From NCBI GenBank assembly GCA_003240735.1, contig QFNE01000007.1:1-64000 (forward strand): a stretch of DNA of 64,000 nucleotides. Reading direction: 5' to 3'. The notes under the pieces were generated by a model, which saw only the letters and a list, made by a program, of their open reading frames with translations, was not told the origin of the DNA and searched no databases. The translations under genes and the position numbers were made by a program. Position 1 is the stretch's first letter; each line of letters begins with the position of its first letter. The DNA is from Paracoccus denitrificans. GTDB lineage: Bacteria; Pseudomonadota; Alphaproteobacteria; Rhodobacterales; Rhodobacteraceae. Shown in pieces: positions 16,324 to 24,873 of this stretch.

Positions 16324-17346
16324 TCAAGCGGTGCCGGCTGGATAATACTCGCGGAACCACCTGACGTAATCCCCAACCCCCGTCCTCAGATCGGTCGTTG
16401 GCGCATACCCTGTCAGGCGGCGCAGAAGGCTGTTGTCTGCCCATGTCGCGGGCACGTCGCCTGGCTGCATCGGTTGCAGGTCCTTGATGGCGGCAACCCC
16501 AGTCGCATCCTCAATCGCAGCGATGAAATCCATCAGCGGCACGCTGTCACCGTTGCCGATATTGACCACCCGCCACGGTGCGACTGGCGACAGGCTGTCC
16601 CCTTCGACCGGGTCGGAACCCGGGACAGCGTCAATCAGCAAGCGAACCGCACGAACCAAGTCCGTGACAAAAGTGAAGTCGCGCCGCATGTCACCGTGGT
16701 TGAAAACCCGAATTGGTTTGCCGTCCAGAATTGACCGTGTGAACAGATATGGCGCCATATCCGGACGTCCCCACGGACCATAGACCGTAAAGAACCGAAA
16801 CATCGTGATGGGCAGACCGTACAGGTGGGCATAACTGTGCGCCATCGCCTCTCCCGCCTTCTTGGTCGCGGCATAGAACGACATCTGCGTGTCGCACTTA
16901 TCCGTTTCTCGATACGGCATGTTGGTGTTCGCACCGTAGATAGAGCTGGTCGACGCCATCAGCAGATGCTTTGGCGGATGAGCGCGCGCGGCCTCAAGCA
17001 ATTCAAACGGCGCTTCCAAATTAGCGTGTAGATAGGCGCGCGGGTGTTCGAGCGAATATCTGACGCCCGCCTGCGCTGCCAGATGGATGACGACGTCAGG
17101 CCGTTCCGCGGCGAACAACTGGGTCATGACGCCGGGATCTTCCACACTCGCGCGGATACTTCGATAGTTGGGGTTTTGACGCAGAATCGCGTCCCGCGCC
17201 ATCTTCAACGTCGGATCATAGTGATCGGTATAGCTGTCGATCCCGATAACACTGCACCCTTCCGCAAGCAGTGACATACAAAGGTGAAACCCGATGAAGC
17301 CCGCCGCGCCGCTGATGATGACAGGGCGTTCTGATAACGGCGACAT
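16324..17346 (-). CDS. NAD-dependent epimerase, UDP-glucuronate 4-epimerase type
   Basis: A 340-residue extended short-chain dehydrogenase. The NAD loop GAAGFIG is at 13-19, and the catalytic Y158-x3-K162 is in SFYAATKKAG with S133-S134 upstream. The sequences VYGPWGRPDMAPY near 188-200 and DMRRDFTFVTD near 219-229 are typical of UDP-glucuronate C4-epimerases, which make UDP-galacturonate. It starts exactly one base before the stop codon end of the UDP-glucose dehydrogenase gene, so the two form an operon: UDP-glucose to UDP-glucuronate to UDP-galacturonate. The product would feed capsule or lipopolysaccharide. Confidence 0.88.
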   Translation of the reverse strand: MSPLSERPVIISGAAGFIGFHLCMSLLAEGCSVIGIDSYTDHYDPTLKMARDAILRQNPNYRSIRASVEDPGVMTQLFAAERPDVVIHLAAQAGVRYSLEHPRAYLHANLEAPFELLEAARAHPPKHLLMASTSSIYGANTNMPYRETDKCDTQMSFYAATKKAGEAMAHSYAHLYGLPITMFRFFTVYGPWGRPDMAPYLFTRSILDGKPIRVFNHGDMRRDFTFVTDLVRAVRLLIDAVPGSDPVEGDSLSPVAPWRVVNIGNGDSVPLMDFIAAIEDATGVAAIKDLQPMQPGDVPATWADNSLLRRLTGYAPTTDLRTGVGDYVRWFREYYPAGTA

Positions 17347-18513
17347 TCAGTCGATACCAAAAAGATCGCGCGTATAGATGCGATCCGCGACGTCTGCCAA
17401 TTCTGGCGTGTGCCGATTAGCAACGATCAGGTCACATTGCTTTTTGAACTCCTCAAGATCACGAACGACCTTGCTGTTGTAAAAGTATTCGTCTTCCAGA
17501 ACCGGCTCATAGACGACGCATTCCAGACCCTTTGCCTTGATCCGCTTCATGATCCCTTGGATTGAACTATCGCGGAAGTTGTCCGAACCCGCCTTCATGA
17601 CCAGCCGATAGATCCCGATCACCTGCGGCTTGCGGGCCAGGATGTCTTCCGCGATCACGTCCTTGCGCGTCCGGTTCGACTCAACGATCGCGGCAATCAG
17701 ATTCTGCGGGACCTGATCGTAATTCGCCAAAAGCTGCTTTGTGTCTTTCGGCAGGCAATATCCCCCGTAACCAAACGACGGATTATTGTAGTGCCCACCC
17801 ACCCTTGGGTCCAAGCTGACCCCGTCGATGATCTCGCGTGTATTTAACCCAAACCCCAGCGCATAGCTGTCGAGTTCGTTGAAGAACGCAACCCGCATCG
17901 CAAGATAAGTATTGGAAAACAGCTTGATGGCCTCTGCCTCGACGGGGCCGGCAAACAGGATTGGGGCATCTTTGCGTATGGCCCCTTCAACGAGCAGCGC
18001 CGCGAATTCGCGCGCAGCCTCGGTCCTGTCACCGACAACGATGCGCGACGGATAAAGGTTGTCGTGAAGCGCCTTTCCCTCTCGCAAGAACTCGGGAGAG
18101 AAGATGATCTTGCCATGCGAAAATTCGGCGCGAACGCGCGTTGTGAACCCGACGGGCACTGTCGATTTCACAATTACTGTCGCGTCCGGCGCGTTTTCTT
18201 TCGCCAGCGCGATGATGCTTTCAACTGACGAAGTGTCAAACCGGTTGGTCCGCGTATCGTAATTCGTCGGTGTGGCAACGACGACAAAGTCAGCGCCGCT
18301 GAGCGCGGCCACGGCATCGGTCGTCGCTGAAAGGTTCAGATCCGCCTCGGCTAGGTACCGCGTGATATCGACGTCTTCGATCGGACTGCGGCCCGCGTTG
18401 ACCGATTCGACACGTTCGCTGTCGACGTCCAACGCCACCACTTCATGATTTTGCGCCAGCAGGATCGCATTCGACAGTCCAACATATCCAAGCCCCGCAA
18501 CCGCGATTTTCAT
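17347..18513 (-). CDS. ugd: UDP-glucose 6-dehydrogenase
   Basis: A 388-residue NAD-dependent four-electron dehydrogenase making UDP-glucuronate. The dinucleotide loop GLGYVG is at 7-12, the FSPEFLREG substrate loop near 138-146, NNPSFGYGGYCLPKDT near 243-258 with catalytic C253, and K197 in EAIKLFSNT. It is the short (about 390-residue) Ugd form common for polysaccharide clusters. ATG 18513 has AAGG 7 nt upstream; the TTG two codons earlier does not. It runs directly into the epimerase gene and is divergent from a glycosyltransferase, which suggests a small surface-sugar cluster. Confidence 0.95.
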   Translation of the reverse strand: MKIAVAGLGYVGLSNAILLAQNHEVVALDVDSERVESVNAGRSPIEDVDITRYLAEADLNLSATTDAVAALSGADFVVVATPTNYDTRTNRFDTSSVESIIALAKENAPDATVIVKSTVPVGFTTRVRAEFSHGKIIFSPEFLREGKALHDNLYPSRIVVGDRTEAAREFAALLVEGAIRKDAPILFAGPVEAEAIKLFSNTYLAMRVAFFNELDSYALGFGLNTREIIDGVSLDPRVGGHYNNPSFGYGGYCLPKDTKQLLANYDQVPQNLIAAIVESNRTRKDVIAEDILARKPQVIGIYRLVMKAGSDNFRDSSIQGIMKRIKAKGLECVVYEPVLEDEYFYNSKVVRDLEEFKKQCDLIVANRHTPELADVADRIYTRDLFGID

Positions 18514-18605
18514 AAGCAAACCTTCATTTTCTGTCGATGAGTTGCACGAGTGCTCTTGTTGTGACGTTCTTGCCGCTGTCCCCGTGGCATGCCAGTTTTC
18601 GCGCT

Positions 18606-19436
18606 ATGAGCGAACACACGCAAGACCCGTCCATCAAGCAGATCATCTGCATCAAATGGGGCACCATGTACGGCCCCGAATATGTGAACCGGCTTTACGG
18701 AATGATCGCGCGCAACATCACGCCGCCTTTCCGTCTGATCTGCTTTACTGACAGCGGTGATGGGCTGCGGCCCGAAATTCAGGTCCGACCCCTGCCCGTC
18801 TTTGACTACGACGCCCCCGTCAACACGCTGGGCAAATGGCCGAAGTCGCGGTTGTGGGGCGATCTGGGCGACGTGACCGGGACGGTGCTGTTTCTGGATC
18901 TGGACGTGGTCATCGTCGACAACATCGACGATTTCTTCAGCTTTGGCGATCCTGATGACACGGTCCTTGCCACCAACCCCAACACGCCCTTTGAAAAGAA
19001 GGTGGGCCAGACATCCGTCTATCGCATGCGTGTCGGCAAGCTGGCGCCGCTGCAGACGGAATTTGCCGCAGATACGCAGGCCGTTGCCGACAAATACCGG
19101 TTCGAGCAGCGCTTCGTCACCCGCCGCGCGCCGGGAGGAGTGAAGTTCTGGCCAAAGACATGGGTCGCCCACTTCCGCCGCCACTGCGTCCCACCAATGC
19201 CGCTGCGCTGGTTCGTGCCGCCCCGGATCCCGCGCGGCACCAAGATCGTCATCTTCCCGGGCAGCCTGAACCCGACTGATGCCATCATCGGACGCTGGTC
19301 GGACGAAGACCCGCACCGCACACTGGGCGAACATCTTCGGGCCGGCTTCAACGGCGACCGTCGCGAAAAGCTGCCCCGTCACCTGCGCCACTACATCCTG
19401 CCGTCCAGATGGGTCGAACGGCTGTGGCGCGAATAG
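18606..19436 (+). CDS. Putative glycosyltransferase (GT-A fold, DXD)
   Basis: A 276-residue cytoplasmic protein with a D98-L-D100 motif in the strand TVLFLDLDVVIVDN, the metal-binding pattern of GT-A glycosyltransferases, and an early segment IICIKWGTMYGPEYVNRLY typical of a Rhodobacteraceae family of this kind. A WVAHFRRH segment near 190 and the ending HLRHYILP follow. It is divergent from ugd, which makes UDP-glucuronate, a plausible donor supplier. No clear Shine-Dalgarno precedes ATG 18606; an in-frame ATG at 18537 is possible but reads through sequence that looks like the ugd promoter. Donor and acceptor are unknown. Confidence 0.75.
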   Translation: MSEHTQDPSIKQIICIKWGTMYGPEYVNRLYGMIARNITPPFRLICFTDSGDGLRPEIQVRPLPVFDYDAPVNTLGKWPKSRLWGDLGDVTGTVLFLDLDVVIVDNIDDFFSFGDPDDTVLATNPNTPFEKKVGQTSVYRMRVGKLAPLQTEFAADTQAVADKYRFEQRFVTRRAPGGVKFWPKTWVAHFRRHCVPPMPLRWFVPPRIPRGTKIVIFPGSLNPTDAIIGRWSDEDPHRTLGEHLRAGFNGDRREKLPRHLRHYILPSRWVERLWRE

Positions 19437-19927
19437 ACGGCCGTCCCACGCGCTGGGTCATGCTGCCCCCTGCATTCGCGGCCGAACTCGGCTGGACGAT
19501 CGCAGGGTTCGGCCACTTGGAAGACATGCTGAAACGCGCGATCTTTGCGTTGGATCGCGGTCGCCTGTCAGGCGCCATTCGCGACATCGACTTCCAGTCG
19601 TGGCTGCAACAGATGGATCATGTCGCCGCCGATTCGCTTGGCACCTTGATCGAGCGGCTGGATCGCACTCTGGCGCGATCCGGCAACGCGTTGCCTGACA
19701 TGATCGCCGAACTGGACGAGATCAAGTTCTTTCGCAATCTGCTGTGCCATGCCGCGTGGCTGCCCACGGATGACGACGACGAATGGGTTCCGCTGTTTGC
19801 CAACACAAGGGGCGAGACCTTCGACACACCTATGTCGGCGCAGAACCTTAGCGGCATCCGTGACCGGACGCTGGATGCGGCGGCGCGCATCGGCCGTCTG
19901 ATCGATCAGGCCAATGATCTGGCCTAG
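19409..19927 (+). CDS. Hypothetical helical protein
   Basis: I do not recognise this 172-residue protein. It is predicted soluble and helical, without signal peptide or membrane segment. It contains a conserved-looking block LDEIKFFRNLLCHAAW near 102-117, reminiscent of proteins that contain an RNLxxH motif (HEPN-like domains, Rx4-6H). That could mean RNA binding or cleavage, but it is only a pattern. The first ATG (19409) overlaps the glycosyltransferase end by 28 bases; the next ATG, 19460, would remove the overlap. Confidence 0.6.
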   Translation: MGRTAVARIDGRPTRWVMLPPAFAAELGWTIAGFGHLEDMLKRAIFALDRGRLSGAIRDIDFQSWLQQMDHVAADSLGTLIERLDRTLARSGNALPDMIAELDEIKFFRNLLCHAAWLPTDDDDEWVPLFANTRGETFDTPMSAQNLSGIRDRTLDAAARIGRLIDQANDLA

Positions 19928-19999
19928 AACCGCGCTTCGCATTGCCAATCCCCCGTCCGACGCGCTACCACCCGCGCGAACCTGTGAAATGAGGCCACC

Positions 20000-21286
20000 A
20001 TGTCCGCTCCTCTCCGTCTCGGCATTGCCGGTCTTGGCACGGTCGGGATTGGCGTCGTCAAAATCATCCAGAACCACGCTGACCTGCTGGCTGCGCGCAG
20101 CGGACGCCCGGTTCAGATCACGGCGATCAGCGCACGCGACCGGACGAAGAACCGCGATGCGGACCTGTCGGAGTTTGCGTGGGAGGACGACGCGATCTCG
20201 CTGGCCAAACGTGACGATGTCGACGTCTTCGTTGAGTTGATCGGCGGCGACAGCGGCGTTGCCCGCGACGCGATCGAGGCAGCACTGGCCGCGGGCAAGG
20301 ACGTTGTCACCGCCAACAAGGCGTTGCTGGCCCTGCACGGCCAGGCGCTGGCCGAAGCCGCAGAACAACGCGGCCGCGTCATCCGGTTCGAGGCCGCGGT
20401 CGCGGGCGGGATACCCGTCATCAAGACCCTGACAGAAAGCCTCGCGGGCAACCGCATCAAGCGCGTCATGGGCGTGATGAACGGCACCTGCAACTACATC
20501 CTGACGCGGATGCAGTCATCCGGCCTGCCCTATGCCGACATTTTCGAAGAAGCCCGCCGGCTGGGGTATCTTGAGGCTGATCCGACGCTGGACGTCGGCG
20601 GCATCGACGCCAGTCACAAGTTGGCGATCCTTGCGTCCATCGCGTTCGGCACGCGGCCGGCGTTCGATTCGGTCGAAATCGAAGGCATCGAACGCGTCAG
20701 CAGCGACGACATTCAGCGCGCGGCCGACATGGGTTACCGCATCAAGCTGCTTGGTGTGGCGCAGATGACCCCGCGCGGATTGGAACAGCGCATGTCGCCG
20801 TGCCTAGTCCCCTGCGAAAGCCCCATCGGCCAGCTGGAAGGCGGGACCAATATGGTCGTCATCGAGGGCGACGCCGTGGGCCAGATCGTCCTGCGTGGCG
20901 CCGGTGCCGGTGAAGGGCCAACCGCTAGTGCGGTCATGTCCGACATCATCGAAATCGCGCGCGGCGTGCGCCTGCCGGTCTTCGGCCAGCGTGCCGACAC
21001 GCTGCAGGCGCCGCAGGCCGCCCGGACGGCGGTTCCCGCGGCCTATTACATCCGCCTGACGCTGGCCGACAAACCTGGTGCCTTGGCCAAGGTGGCAACG
21101 GTGCTGGGCGACGCGGGCATATCCATCGACCGCATGCGCCAATACGGTCATCATTCTGGCGCGGCACCGGTCCTGATCGTGACGCACAAGACGACGCCCG
21201 ACGCGATCGACCACGCCATCGAGGCGCTGCCCCGCACAGGCGTCATCCAGGGTGAACCGGTCGAGCTGCGGATCGAGGAAGTTTGA
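20000..21286 (+). CDS. hom: Homoserine dehydrogenase
   Basis: A 428-residue NAD(P)-dependent enzyme reducing aspartate semialdehyde to homoserine, at the branch to threonine, methionine and isoleucine. Seen are the nucleotide loop GLGTVGIGV at about 12-20, TANKALLALHG near 110-120, the core signature with GVMNGTCNYILT near 158-169, EADPTLDVGGIDASHK near 193-208 with the catalytic Lys, and a C-terminal ACT domain from about 350 for feedback control. It is the monofunctional form. The threonine synthesis genes are not adjacent. Confidence 0.97.
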   Translation: MSAPLRLGIAGLGTVGIGVVKIIQNHADLLAARSGRPVQITAISARDRTKNRDADLSEFAWEDDAISLAKRDDVDVFVELIGGDSGVARDAIEAALAAGKDVVTANKALLALHGQALAEAAEQRGRVIRFEAAVAGGIPVIKTLTESLAGNRIKRVMGVMNGTCNYILTRMQSSGLPYADIFEEARRLGYLEADPTLDVGGIDASHKLAILASIAFGTRPAFDSVEIEGIERVSSDDIQRAADMGYRIKLLGVAQMTPRGLEQRMSPCLVPCESPIGQLEGGTNMVVIEGDAVGQIVLRGAGAGEGPTASAVMSDIIEIARGVRLPVFGQRADTLQAPQAARTAVPAAYYIRLTLADKPGALAKVATVLGDAGISIDRMRQYGHHSGAAPVLIVTHKTTPDAIDHAIEALPRTGVIQGEPVELRIEEV

Positions 21287-21289
21287 CGC

Positions 21290-21934
21290 TCAGCTGGTCG
21301 GCGTCAGGTGGCGCAGGCCTTGCGTCACGTCGGTCCTGACGGCCAGTCGCAGGCCAGGCTCATCCCCAGCACGCAGCGCGGCCAGAATCATGCGGTGATG
21401 GCGCGGCGCCTCGTTCCGGCGCATCTTCTGATACAGGGCCCGCATCGTCGGCCCCAGTTGCAGCCACACCGTCTCCAGTATCGCCAGCATCGCAGGTGCC
21501 TGGGCGCGCAGGTAAAGCGTGCGGTGAAAATCCAGATTGCTGCGGATGTATCCGACCGCGTCGTGATTCTGCGCCGCATCTCCGATGGCCGTGTTGATCG
21601 CAGACAGTCTGTCGATCAGCGCGAAATGCGCTCGCGGCAGCGCACGTGAGGCCAATTCGGGCTCAATCAGCGCGCGCAGCGACGCCAGTTCCTCGATCCG
21701 CTCAACTGTCAGTTCGGGCGTCATGACCCGACCTGATGCCGTTAGCGACAGCGCGCCTTCGGCCACCAGACGGCGAACTGCCTCTCGGGCCGGGGTCATG
21801 CTGACCCGCCCTTCGGCGGCGATGCCGCGCAGGGTCAGTGCTTTGCCGGGTGGAATCTCGCCCACCATGATCCGTCCGCGGAGGTTGCGATACAGGCGCT
21901 CATGCGCGGCGGGTTGGGCTGTGGGGGTCACCAT
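21290..21934 (-). CDS. GntR-family transcriptional regulator (FadR/FCD subfamily)
   Basis: A 214-residue regulator. The winged helix-turn-helix is at about 10-75, with the GntR signature IPPGKALTLRGIAAEGRVSMTPAREAV (27-53, shown as landmark), and the all-helical FCD effector domain is at about 80-205, including the metal-binding positions around D134 and H138 (NLDFHRTL). Such proteins repress catabolic genes until a carboxylate ligand binds. It is convergent with hom and next to a metalloprotease gene, neither an obvious target, so its regulon is unknown. Confidence 0.9.
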   Translation of the reverse strand: MVTPTAQPAAHERLYRNLRGRIMVGEIPPGKALTLRGIAAEGRVSMTPAREAVRRLVAEGALSLTASGRVMTPELTVERIEELASLRALIEPELASRALPRAHFALIDRLSAINTAIGDAAQNHDAVGYIRSNLDFHRTLYLRAQAPAMLAILETVWLQLGPTMRALYQKMRRNEAPRHHRMILAALRAGDEPGLRLAVRTDVTQGLRHLTPTS

Positions 21935-21937
21935 GGC

Positions 21938-22678
21938 TCAGTTGTGATCACAAGCCTGATGCCCGTCAAGCGGGCCTTGGTCGTCGACGAAGCTCCAAGC
22001 CTGCAGCGTCGCGCCGTTGGCCCGCAACCACGCCCGGTGGCGGGCGTAATCTGGCATCAAACCTGCCACGGCCGCCCAGAACGCGGGTGAGTGATCCATA
22101 TGGGCAAGATGCGCAATTTCATGTGCCGCGACATAGTCCAGCACCAGGGGCGGCGCCATCGCCAACCGCCACGAATACATCAGCCGACCGTCATGCGTGC
22201 AGCTGCCCCACCGAGAGCGCGTGTCCCGCAGCGTGATCGCCCGGAACGAACGGCCCAAGGCGCGTGCGTACCGATCACTGGCTTCGGCCAATCTGTCGCG
22301 CGCCAGATGCTGCAGAAACGCGGCGACGGATCGACCCTGACGAAGCTGGGGGACCAGCAGCACGTCCCCTTCAATTCGCGGGGCACGGATGGCTGCGGGG
22401 GTGATCGCCAGCAGGCGCCCTTCCACCGGGATCGTCGCGCCGGGCACAACGCGGTTCACGCTGGGCGCGACGGAAACGGCTCGGCGCAGCCAGTCAGCGC
22501 GTGACTGCGCGAATGCTACGGCGTCAGCGACGCGGACGCGCGGTGGCAAGGTCAGCGTCACCGCCCCGTCCCGCCCTGCCACGCGCAACGTCATGCGCCG
22601 CGCACGCGCGTTCCGACGAAGGGTGACCGGAATGTCCCCGTCGATTGTCACCACCTGTCCCGAAATCGTCTCGATCAT
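21938..22678 (-). CDS. YgjP-like metalloprotease (DUF45/M48-like)
   Basis: A 246-residue cytoplasmic protein of the DUF45 (YgjP) family. The zinc motif HEIAH is at 186-190 with third ligand H196 in HMDHSPAFW, preceded by the family mark RWGSC at 156-160. The N-terminal 90 residues form the family's beta-rich part. Family members are predicted proteases with few studied examples. ATG 22678 is preferred over 22705 because the protein aligns with the family from MIETISG. Its stop lies 3 bases from the GntR start on the same strand, so the two are probably co-transcribed. Confidence 0.85.
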   Translation of the reverse strand: MIETISGQVVTIDGDIPVTLRRNARARRMTLRVAGRDGAVTLTLPPRVRVADAVAFAQSRADWLRRAVSVAPSVNRVVPGATIPVEGRLLAITPAAIRAPRIEGDVLLVPQLRQGRSVAAFLQHLARDRLAEASDRYARALGRSFRAITLRDTRSRWGSCTHDGRLMYSWRLAMAPPLVLDYVAAHEIAHLAHMDHSPAFWAAVAGLMPDYARHRAWLRANGATLQAWSFVDDQGPLDGHQACDHN

Positions 22679-22786
22679 GCTGACTGCCCGCGCCGCCGCG
22701 CCCATACCCCAAAAGCCTTTGACACCCCTGCTTGCGTATGGCAGGGGTCAGCGGATTTAGCTGATTTTTGGCGGAAAGAGAACACA

Positions 22787-23107
22787 ATGCCCAAAGAAGA
22801 ATGGGGCACGAAACGCCTGTGCCCAAGCTGTCAGACGCGCTTTTACGATCTGAACAACGATCCGATGACCTGCCCGTCCTGCGGCGCCGAGTTCACGGTC
22901 GAGAACCTTCAGTCGGCCCGCGGCCGCGCGATGATCGCTGAAAAGCCCACGTCCACGAACCGCGACGAAGTGATCGACGACGATGACGATCTGGACGACG
23001 ACACGGACAGCGGTGATCTGGACGACGATCTGCTGGACGACGAAGATGACGACGGCGACGTGTCGCTGGACGACATCGCCGACGTCGCGGAAAACGACGA
23101 AGAGTAA
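22787..23107 (+). CDS. TIGR02300 family zinc-ribbon/acidic protein
   Basis: A 106-residue protein with an N-terminal zinc ribbon (CPSC near 12-15 and CPSC near 29-32) and the FYDLNNDP signature, followed by an extremely acidic Asp-rich tail from about 65 to the end. This is the FYDLN_acid/TIGR02300 family, nearly confined to alphaproteobacteria and of unknown function. The acid tail makes the isoelectric point very low and may contact basic proteins or metal. It stands alone, between a divergent protease gene and a strong terminator followed by tRNA-Ala. Confidence 0.9.
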   Translation: MPKEEWGTKRLCPSCQTRFYDLNNDPMTCPSCGAEFTVENLQSARGRAMIAEKPTSTNRDEVIDDDDDLDDDTDSGDLDDDLLDDEDDDGDVSLDDIADVAENDEE

Positions 23108-23113
23108 GGAAAC

Positions 23114-23136
23114 GGGGCGCTTCGGCGCCCCTTTTT
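23114..23136 (+). terminator. Rho-independent terminator (UUCG tetraloop)
   Basis: GGGGCGC-TTCG-GCGCCCC followed by TTTTT, 6 bases after the TIGR02300 gene stop. Confidence 0.95.
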
Positions 23137-23272
23137 CATGGCGGCTGGCGGCGACATTTTCGCGATATCCACTGCCTGAGAATTCGAGCGAATTTTCCCC
23201 TTGCGCCCCTGTGCACCTGCCCATATACGACCCCCCACGCAGCCAGCCGCAAGGCGCTGCAGACCTCTCGGT

Positions 23273-23348
<76 letters not shown>

Positions 23349-23643
23349 GTTCATCCTTGGCCAGCGCCGGATAAACCCTCCTCTAATGACGACTGCTACG
23401 GCGGGTTCCAAGAATACCACCGGTCGTCCGGTGCGTCACTGCCCCGTCGCTGGACGTGCGCTGACGCAGGATGCGTCTTCTGTCAGCGCTGCCTTTCACG
23501 AAAACATATGCTCTCACCCCGCCGATCTTTGGAATGGCGTTTGACGGGTTGCGGGGCGATCTTCGGCCGCATCGGGTGCGGACGGAATGCGGAAGGAATT
23601 TCAACTGTCGGCCGGCCCGACAGACCGCACAAGGAGCATCGCG
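23349..23643 (+). promoter_or_regulatory. Upstream region of the SfnB/LLM operon with shared 15-bp motif
   Basis: No gene is visible in this 295-base gap. It holds GATCTTTGGAATGGC at 23524-23538, identical to a sequence upstream of the convergent Met-transporter operon (30988-31002, minus strand). A related GGAATG occurs again at 23584-23589, and GGAATT at 23595-23600. The Shine-Dalgarno AAGGAG ends 7 nt before the first sfnB start. A LysR-type or similar sulfur regulator site is the best guess. Confidence 0.55.
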
Positions 23644-24873
23644 ATGACCTTTCACCCGGCGAAAATTCCGGAAGATTCCGGCAACCCTGTCGCCCCCGCA
23701 AGGATCGAAACGCGAGAGCAGGCCCTGCAGGCAGCGCAGATCCTGGCGGCGGACTGGGCCCCCAAGGCAGGCGACCGCGACCGCCATCGCATTCTGCCGC
23801 ATGATGAAATCGCAGCTTTCACCGCCTCGGGGCTTGGCGCGATCACCGTACCGCCGGCGTGGGGCGGGCCGGGGCTCGACTATCTGACGCTGGCCGAGGT
23901 TTTCGAGATTCTCTGCGCCGCGGACAGTTCGGTCGGACAGATCCCGCAGAACCATTTCGGAGTGATCCAGCTTTTGTCAGAGGCCGGTAGCTCTCAACAA
24001 AAGACCCGTTGGTTTGGCGACATTCTGGCGGGCGCCCGGATCGGGAATGCCGGACCAGAGAAAGGCCGCAAACCCCTAACGCATAACGTCACGGGCTTAA
24101 GCCGCGGCCCGGATGGCCTGCGCTTGAACGGGCATCGTTTCTATTCCACGGGGGCGATTTTCGCACACTGGATCCCGACGCGGGCGGCGGACGAACAGGG
24201 TCGTCCCGTTCAGGTCTGGGTGCCCCATGACTCGCCAGGGGTTCGGGTGGTCGATGACTGGTCCAGCTTTGGCCAGCGCACGACGGCATCCGGTAGCGTC
24301 ATCTTTGAGGACGTGGCTATTGCCGAGGACCAGATCATCCCCGTCTGGCAGCGCGCGGACGTGCCCGGGCTGGCTGGTCCTGTGTCCCAACTGATCCAGG
24401 CCGCCATCGACAGCGGCATCGCCATCGGCGCACTGGATGAGGCGGTCAGGTTCGTCCGTGACAAATCCAGACCGTGGGTCGACAGCGGCGTCGCCCGGGC
24501 GCAGGACGACCCCTATATCATCGCCGATATCGGCAAGCTGCAGATCGACCTGTGGGCCGCCCGGGCCGTCCTGCACGATGCCGCCCGCCTGCTGGACGAC
24601 ATCGCCAAGGGCGAAATCACGGCAGATGCCAGCGCACGCGCTTCGGTCGCGGTGGCAGAGGCTAAGATCCTGACGACTGAAATCGCGCTCAACGCTGCTG
24701 AAAAGCTTTTCGAACTTGCCGGTTCCTCGGCCACCCGCGAGGGCCCGAACCTTGGCCGCATCTGGCGCAATGCCCGCACCCACACGCTGCACGACCCCGT
24801 GCGCTGGAAGTATCACCTGCTGGGCAACTGGCACCTGAACGGCGCCCTGCCCGCGCGCCACCAATGGAACTGA
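23644..24873 (+). CDS. SfnB-family sulfur acquisition oxidoreductase, copy 1
   Basis: A 409-residue acyl-CoA-dehydrogenase-fold flavoprotein of the SfnB/DszC-like group, FMN-dependent monooxygenases used for organosulfur compounds under sulfur limitation. Seen are the N-terminal helical domain with RHRILPHDEI near 44-53, QIPQNHFG near 99-106, the central beta domain with FYSTGAIFAHW near 161-171 and DDWSSFGQRTTASGS near 200-214, and a C-terminal domain ending HTLHDPVRWKYH (shared exactly with copy 2). It starts an operon of two SfnB copies and an LLM monooxygenase. A frame extension to 23587 is possible, but ATG 23644 has AAGGAG 7 nt away. Two copies may form a heteromer or act on different substrates. 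Confidence 0.88.
   Translation: MTFHPAKIPEDSGNPVAPARIETREQALQAAQILAADWAPKAGDRDRHRILPHDEIAAFTASGLGAITVPPAWGGPGLDYLTLAEVFEILCAADSSVGQIPQNHFGVIQLLSEAGSSQQKTRWFGDILAGARIGNAGPEKGRKPLTHNVTGLSRGPDGLRLNGHRFYSTGAIFAHWIPTRAADEQGRPVQVWVPHDSPGVRVVDDWSSFGQRTTASGSVIFEDVAIAEDQIIPVWQRADVPGLAGPVSQLIQAAIDSGIAIGALDEAVRFVRDKSRPWVDSGVARAQDDPYIIADIGKLQIDLWAARAVLHDAARLLDDIAKGEITADASARASVAVAEAKILTTEIALNAAEKLFELAGSSATREGPNLGRIWRNARTHTLHDPVRWKYHLLGNWHLNGALPARHQWN

Noticed and set aside
23529..23552. Possible sigma-54 promoter (TGGCGT...GGTTGCGG) before the sfnB operon
   Set aside because: Spacing between the GG and GC elements does not fit the fixed -24/-12 distance, and the matching motif upstream of metQ lacks a GC element.
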